19,906 nucleotides of DNA from Anaerobacillus sp. (GTDB lineage Bacteria > Bacillota > Bacilli > Bacillales_H > Anaerobacillaceae): the NCBI GenBank assembly GCA_007120055.1, contig SKOL01000700.1:1-19906 (forward strand). Direction: 5' to 3'. Positions 15,789 through 19,906 of the stretch are shown here, piece by piece. Position numbers and translations under genes: made by a program. Every line of letters begins with the position of its first letter. Within the stretch, counting starts at the first letter, position 1. The notes under the pieces were generated by a model, which saw only the letters and a list, made by a program, of their open reading frames with translations, was not told the DNA's origin and did no database searches.

Positions 15789-15836
15789 CAATTCACAATG
15801 TACAATTTAAAATTGTAATTTTTGAATTGTGAATTG
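15789..15836. repeat. AT-only nested palindrome (copy R3) between ysoA and tig
   Basis: CAATTCACAA (15789-15798) and TTGTGAATTG (15827-15836) are a perfect inverted repeat. Inside them ACAATTT-A-AAATTGT is a second palindrome. The left side again runs in 7-nt units (AATTTAC, AATTCAC, AATGTAC, AATTTAA). It shares the arm units of copies R1, R2 and R4 but lacks the GCTTCGAAGC core, so it may be a solo arm pair. It lies 4 bp past the ysoA stop. Confidence 0.65.
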
Positions 15837-15839
15837 ATT

Positions 15840-16859
15840 TTAACTCTTAAACGCTTCTTGTTCTATTTTAATGATTGTATCAGCGCAAGATAACATTTCG
15901 TCAAAATCTACATTATATTCATTGGCTATCTCGAGAACATCATCTTCAAGCCCGAAGAGTTGTACTGCTGTTTTATGTAGTGCTGCAGCCCATATAGACG
16001 GATTTAATGGTTCAGGTGAAATAGGGTAAAGGGCAAATAAATAATGCCACCAAACTTGACTCGCCGCTTCATATAAACTTGGATTTTGACTTTCAAGTTT
16101 ATTTGCTACTAGCTCCAACGTATTCTTACCAAACTTTTCATGAAAAACATCTTCTAAATTTAAAATGTTAACCTTATATTTCTTACCAAACTTATGTACT
16201 TCGATTTGTTCCTCTACATTTTTTTCCTTCAGTAACTGTAGAATAATACTTTTTAAAACTGGATCGTTTTCATCATTAAGTAAAAATTCTTTTATCGAGT
16301 CAACAAAAACGTGAGTAGGCATTTTCCCTAACATTTGAATGGCTAACCATTGCTTATCAGGAGAACCATAATTTAACATATGTAAAAGCTCATTTGGTGG
16401 TTTCTTTGCTTCATCGTCCATTTCAATTTTCGTTTCACCATCGACCATTTGTCGACTAAAATGTAATAAGTGGTAAAGTGACTCTGCTAAATTTGCCGGA
16501 AGTTTTTCTTCCTCCATGATCCCTTCAAGCATCACAACTACTTCGTTATATTGCCCAAGCTGTACTAACAATGAAATATGTACTTGTAAAATATCAAAGT
16601 AGTTTCCAATGTCTTCCTTAAGCATTTTTTCAGTAATTTCTTTGGCTTCTTCCAACCTACTTTGCTCAATAAGGCTTAGAGCTAATCCGAATCTTGCTTG
16701 TGGGTGATCTGGTTCAATCTGTAGCGACTGGTCAAAATAAGAATGCGCATCTGAAAATTTTTTTCGCTTTAACGCATCCATTCCCTTAGTTACGAGCTTT
16801 TCCACAACTCCAGGAAACAAAACTACTTTTTCCTTATTATTTTTTTGTTCCTTATTCAT
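15840..16859 (-). CDS. ysoA: TPR-repeat protein YsoA
   Basis: The 339-aa protein has the same length as B. subtilis YsoA and sits in the same place between leuD and tig. Its biochemical role is unknown. Residues about 19-52 and 53-86 are tetratricopeptide repeats (GMDALKRKKFSDAHSYFDQ with QIEPDHPQARFGLALSLIEQ, then ARFGLAL through LEEAKEITEKML). A weaker third lies at about 88-120 (LVQLGQYNEVVVMLEGIM). The C-terminal two thirds are helical and acidic without a recognisable catalytic motif, and may hold HEAT-like helices (LLHMLNYGSPDKQWLAIQML). There is no signal peptide. A cytoplasmic scaffold role is inference. The ATG follows GTGGAG at 9 nt. Confidence 0.88.
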   Translation of the reverse strand: MNKEQKNNKEKVVLFPGVVEKLVTKGMDALKRKKFSDAHSYFDQSLQIEPDHPQARFGLALSLIEQSRLEEAKEITEKMLKEDIGNYFDILQVHISLLVQLGQYNEVVVMLEGIMEEEKLPANLAESLYHLLHFSRQMVDGETKIEMDDEAKKPPNELLHMLNYGSPDKQWLAIQMLGKMPTHVFVDSIKEFLLNDENDPVLKSIILQLLKEKNVEEQIEVHKFGKKYKVNILNLEDVFHEKFGKNTLELVANKLESQNPSLYEAASQVWWHYLFALYPISPEPLNPSIWAAALHKTAVQLFGLEDDVLEIANEYNVDFDEMLSCADTIIKIEQEAFKS

Positions 16860-16900
16860 AATTAACGCTCCACTCTATATATCACTCACTTTTTCATATA

Positions 16901-16929
16901 AGTTTACCATTCCCAAAAATGAAATACAA
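16901..16929 (-). promoter_or_regulatory. Candidate ysoA promoter
   Basis: On the minus strand TTGTAT (16929-16924) and TAAACT (16906-16901) are 17 bp apart, with TGG just before the -10. Both hexamers match at 4 of 6, so this is only a candidate. It is supported mainly by its position between the leuD terminator and ysoA. Confidence 0.35.
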
Positions 16930-17038
16930 CGAAACCCCCTTGCTGTAATAAAAAAACAAACATCGTTAAAAGTCAGTTCTTCCTTTTCAACTAACTATCC
17001 AACTATCCAACAAACCAACAAACAAACTAAAAACTAAA

Positions 17039-17062
17039 GAGGCAAACGAAAACGTCTGCCTC
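17039..17062 (-). terminator. Rho-independent terminator of the leu operon
   Basis: On the minus strand GAGGCAGACG (17062-17053) pairs with CGTTTGCCTC (17048-17039) around a TTTT loop, followed by TTTAGTTTTTAG. It lies 10 bp after the leuD stop and marks leuD as the last gene of the operon. Confidence 0.88.
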
Positions 17063-17072
17063 CTTCTTAATA

Positions 17073-17660
17073 TTAAAGTGCTCTCTGTTTTTCGAAATTA
17101 GAAATAGCTTCTTCATACTTTAATGTGACTGAAACTTCATCCCAGCCGTTTAAGAGCATTTCTTTCCAATACGGATCTATCGTAAACTCGGCTGTGAACC
17201 CTTGATCATCGGATATATTTTGTTGCTTAAGATCAACTGTTAATTCATACACTCCTTCGTCAGCTTTTTCAAGGAGTTCGTTAACTTTTTCCTCGGGTAA
17301 CTGAATTGCTAAAATACCATTTTTAACACAATTGTTATAAAAGATATCAGCAAAGTTCGGAGCAATAATGACTTGAAATCCATAATCTTGCAAAGCCCAC
17401 GGAGCATGTTCCCTAGATGAGCCACATCCGAAGTTTTGATTTGCTACTAAAATAGAAGCATTGTTATTATGTGGTTGATTAAGTTCGAATTTTTCATTGT
17501 CTGTTCCATCTGCATTAAAACGCCAGTCAAAAAATAAAAATTGTCCAAACCCTGTGCGCTCAATCCGTTTTAAAAATTGCTTTGGTATAATTTGGTCCGT
17601 ATCTACATTTACACGGTTCATAGCGGCTACATTTCCTTTATGAACTACCATCCCAGCCAT
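17073..17660 (-). CDS. leuD: 3-isopropylmalate dehydratase small subunit
   Basis: LeuD forms with LeuC the isomerase that turns 2-isopropylmalate into 3-isopropylmalate. The 195-aa protein is the aconitase swivelling domain. It contains NVDTDQIIPKQFLKR near residues 18-32 and the substrate-binding GCGSSREHAPWAL (78-90), then NFADIFYNNCVKNGIL (102-117). The frame can be opened at a TTG six codons upstream, but that codon overlaps the Shine-Dalgarno. The ATG at 17660 lies 8 nt after AAGGGAG and is chosen. It follows leuC by 29 nt and is the last gene of the operon. Confidence 0.96.
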   Translation of the reverse strand: MAGMVVHKGNVAAMNRVNVDTDQIIPKQFLKRIERTGFGQFLFFDWRFNADGTDNEKFELNQPHNNNASILVANQNFGCGSSREHAPWALQDYGFQVIIAPNFADIFYNNCVKNGILAIQLPEEKVNELLEKADEGVYELTVDLKQQNISDDQGFTAEFTIDPYWKEMLLNGWDEVSVTLKYEEAISNFEKQRAL

Positions 17661-17689
17661 ATTAGTAACTCCCTTCAATCATAAAGTTT

Positions 17690-19105
17690 CTATTTTACAG
17701 TTGCTTCATTAAATACGCGTACGTCCGTAAATTTACCTTTCACTGCCGCTGCTGCTGCCATCGCCGGGCTAACTAAGTGAGTACGTGCTCCTTTTCCTTG
17801 ACGTCCCTCAAAATTCCGGTTAGATGTAGAAGCACAACGCTCACCTTCTGGAACAAAATCAGGATTCATACTTAAGCACATACTACATCCAGACTCACGC
17901 CATTCAAAGCCCGCCTCTAAAAACACTTGATCTAATCCTTCTGCTTCAGCTTGTAATTTTATTTTTTGCGAACCAGGAACAACCATTGCTCTAACACCAG
18001 GGGCAACTTTTCTTCCTTTGGCTACTTGGGCGGCAGCTCTTAAATCACTCATTCGAGAGTTTGTACACGAACCGATAAAAACGTGTTGAACCTCAACATC
18101 AGAAATAGGAGTACCAGGAGTGAGTCCCATATAGTCTAGTGCTTGCTCAATAGCTATTTTATCAGCTGCATTTTCACAATCATTCGGATTTGGGACAACC
18201 CCGTTAATGCCAATACCTTGTGAAGGATTCGTCCCCCACGTTACTTGAGGTTCGATTTCACTCGCTTCAATTTCAACTGTACGGTCATACGTAGCACCTT
18301 CATCTGTAGCTAAAGCGCTCCATTGTTCAACTGCTTTTTCAAATTCTTCTCCTTCTGGAGCATATTGTCTTCCTCTTAAGTATTCAAAAGTAGTTTCATC
18401 TGGGCTAATTAAACCTGCTTTGGCCCCTGCTTCAATGCTCATATTACATACGGTCATTCGTTCTTCCATTGTCATATTACGAATTGCTTCACCTGTAAAT
18501 TCGATAATAGAGCCTGTTCCAAAATTAACACCAAACTTAGCAATGATGGCTAAAATTACGTCCTTTGCAGTAACTCCTAAAGGGAGGTCACCCTTCACAT
18601 GAACTTTGAGCGTTTTTGGCTTTGATTGCCATAATGTTTGTGTGCTTAGAACATGTTCAACTTCACTTGTGCCAATTCCAAATGCTAAAGCTCCAAAAGC
18701 TCCGTGAGTTGATGTATGGCTATCACCACAGACGATCGTTTTTCCCGGTTGCGTTAGCCCTAATTCTGGTCCAATGACATGAACGATACCGCTATCAGGG
18801 CTATTTAAATCGGCAACCTTCACCCCAAATTGACGACAGTTATCAGACAATGTATCCATCTGCTTTTTAGCAATTTCGTCTTTGATCACATAGCGATCTA
18901 CCGTTGGAACATTGTGATCCATTGTTGCAAACGTTAATTCAGGCCGGCGAACCTTTCTTCCTTTTAAGCGTAGCCCCTCAAAAGCTTGAGGGGAAGTAAC
19001 TTCATGCACCATATGAAGATCAATATATAAAAGGGAAGGCTTACCAGGTTCACTTGCAACGGTATGTTTTTCCCAAATCTTTTCGATGATTGTTTTCTTT
19101 GTCAT
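17690..19105 (-). CDS. leuC: 3-isopropylmalate dehydratase large subunit
   Basis: This is the catalytic subunit of isopropylmalate isomerase, an aconitase-family enzyme with a labile [4Fe-4S] cluster. The 471-aa protein (B. subtilis 472) has the cluster cysteines C347 (GSCTNSR), C407 and C410 ([12 protein letters not shown]). It also has [14 protein letters not shown] (125-138) and DHNVPTVDR (63-71). Nothing is missing. The ATG follows GGGAGAGGA. Between it and leuB lies a 123-bp spacer filled by a repeat (R4), unusual inside a biosynthetic operon where the genes are otherwise tightly packed. Confidence 0.98.
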   Translation of the reverse strand: MTKKTIIEKIWEKHTVASEPGKPSLLYIDLHMVHEVTSPQAFEGLRLKGRKVRRPELTFATMDHNVPTVDRYVIKDEIAKKQMDTLSDNCRQFGVKVADLNSPDSGIVHVIGPELGLTQPGKTIVCGDSHTSTHGAFGALAFGIGTSEVEHVLSTQTLWQSKPKTLKVHVKGDLPLGVTAKDVILAIIAKFGVNFGTGSIIEFTGEAIRNMTMEERMTVCNMSIEAGAKAGLISPDETTFEYLRGRQYAPEGEEFEKAVEQWSALATDEGATYDRTVEIEASEIEPQVTWGTNPSQGIGINGVVPNPNDCENAADKIAIEQALDYMGLTPGTPISDVEVQHVFIGSCTNSRMSDLRAAAQVAKGRKVAPGVRAMVVPGSQKIKLQAEAEGLDQVFLEAGFEWRESGCSMCLSMNPDFVPEGERCASTSNRNFEGRQGKGARTHLVSPAMAAAAAVKGKFTDVRVFNEATVK

Positions 19106-19114
19106 CTAATCCTC

Positions 19115-19228
19115 TCCCAATTTTCAATTTACAATTTACAATTAAAAATTTAAAATTTATTGAAAGCATACGCTTCGAAGCCACTCCCTAAAAATAATTT
19201 TTAATTTTTAATTTTTAATTTTTAACTT
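19115..19228. repeat. AT-rich palindromic repeat (copy R4) between leuB and leuC
   Basis: The left arm is made of 7-nt units (AATTTTC, AATTTAC, AATTTAC, AATTAAA, AATTTAA, AATTTAT) and is followed by TGAAAGCATACGCTTCGAAGCC, which contains the family core GCTTCGAAGC at 19172-19181. The right arm is a tandem of about four TAATTTT units plus TAACTTT, running up to the leuB stop codon. The arms are complementary in pattern, so the mRNA could fold there. It lies between two genes of one operon. Confidence 0.75.
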
Positions 19229-19906
19229 TTAATTCGTTACTACTAACTGAATTCGTTCGATCACTTTTTCAGTCATTTCTTCTGTTGTAAGGACTTGCTC
19301 TCCTTGTTGGGCAATGTCCCCTGTGCGGTAGCCCGCTTCTAACACTTCTGTCACCGCTTGATCCACTGCATCTGCCTCTTCAATCATTTCGAAAGAATAG
19401 CGAAGTAGCATAGCTACTGACGAAATTGTGGCTAATGGATTGGCTTTATTTTGTCCGGCAATATCAGGGGCAGAACCGTGAATTGGTTCGTAAAGACCTG
19501 GGCCATCTCCACTAACACTTGCAGAAGGTAACATCCCTAATGAACCTGTAAGCATTGAAGCTTCATCACTTAAAATATCGCCAAACATATTTTCTGTGAC
19601 CACAACATCAAACTGCTTAGGGTTTCGAATCAACTGCATAGCTGCATTATCAACAAGCATATGTTCTAGTTCAATATCAGGATACTCTTTTCCAATCGCT
19701 TCAGCGACTTCACGCCATAGTCTACTAGATTCAAGAACGTTCGCTTTGTCTACAGAAGTAACTTTTTTACGACGTAACCGAGCTAATTCAAAAGCTTGTC
19801 TTACGATTCTTTCAATTTCAGATTTTTTATAATATAGAGTGTCAACTACGGCCTCTCCGTCGGCTTCAGTTCGACGCTCGCTAGGCTCTCCAAAGTAAAG
19901 GCCTCC
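19229..19906 (-). CDS. leuB: 3-isopropylmalate dehydrogenase, C-terminal part (5' end outside window)
   Basis: LeuB oxidises and decarboxylates 3-isopropylmalate to 2-oxoisocaproate with NAD+. The frame is open from the right edge, giving 225 aa of an expected 365 or so. The visible part begins [12 protein letters not shown]. It contains the catalytic lysine in [16 protein letters not shown] (visible residue 54), the metal-binding aspartates in LVDNAAMQL and [15 protein letters not shown], and the NAD-binding GSAPDIAGQ. The ATG at 19660 is an internal methionine (MLVDN), not the start. The stop codon TAA is formed at the edge of the repeat R4. Confidence 0.96.
   Translation of the reverse strand, partial: GGLYFGEPSERRTEADGEAVVDTLYYKKSEIERIVRQAFELARLRRKKVTSVDKANVLESSRLWREVAEAIGKEYPDIELEHMLVDNAAMQLIRNPKQFDVVVTENMFGDILSDEASMLTGSLGMLPSASVSGDGPGLYEPIHGSAPDIAGQNKANPLATISSVAMLLRYSFEMIEEADAVDQAVTEVLEAGYRTGDIAQQGEQVLTTEEMTEKVIERIQLVVTN

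Noticed and set aside
1..19906. A new defence, toxin or biosynthetic system
   Set aside because: All but two genes belong to well-known housekeeping families in their usual Bacillus order, and the other two are single small envelope proteins. There is no multi-gene accessory cluster here.

Overview
The window looks like a low-GC Firmicute chromosome, family Bacillaceae or a close relative. It carries the conserved Bacillus block leuB-leuC-leuD / ysoA / tig / clpX / lonB / lonA-ysxC, followed by hemA-hemX-hemC-hemD-hemB. The gene order is that of the Bacillus subtilis leu-tig-clpX-lon-hem region. Further support comes from the presence of both lonA and the sporulation-associated lonB, the strong Shine-Dalgarno sequences and the AT-rich spacers. 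I cannot name the species.

All the conserved genes lie on the minus strand, so transcription runs from high to low coordinates. From the right edge: leuB (5' end outside the window), leuC and leuD (leucine biosynthesis), ending in a hairpin terminator at 17039-17062. Then come ysoA (TPR protein), tig (trigger factor, terminator 14312-14338), clpX (terminator 12645-12669), lonB, and lonA overlapping ysxC by 4 nt. Two plus-strand genes sit between ysxC and hemA. One (5685-6161) is a small membrane protein built from three LiaI/LiaF-like repeats. It starts divergently from hemA and occupies the place of B. subtilis ysxD. The other (6641-7519) is a lipoprotein with two BamE-like repeats, which I do not regard as part of the conserved block. 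The left third is the tetrapyrrole operon hemA-X-C-D-B, taking glutamyl-tRNA to uroporphyrinogen III. hemL would be expected just beyond the left edge.

The genes fall into three working groups: leucine synthesis, protein quality control (trigger factor, ClpX, LonA, LonB, plus the ribosome-assembly GTPase YsxC) and haem synthesis. No new multi-gene system is visible, and the coding content is ordinary.

The unusual content is in the spacers. Most sizeable gaps hold a palindromic element of about 50-112 bp, from at least four unrelated sequence families. The most striking is a repeat with arms made of 7-nt AATTTAN units around a GCTTCGAAGC core. It occurs in the hem operon, next to hemB and in the leu operon, with a core-less relative between ysoA and tig. 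Candidate regulatory sites worth testing are: a PerR-like box on the hemA -10, three TTCAC(A/T) repeats in exact 11-bp phase just upstream of the hemA -35, a CTTGTAC/GTACAAG dyad over the lonA promoter, and a sigma-F-like promoter before lonB.
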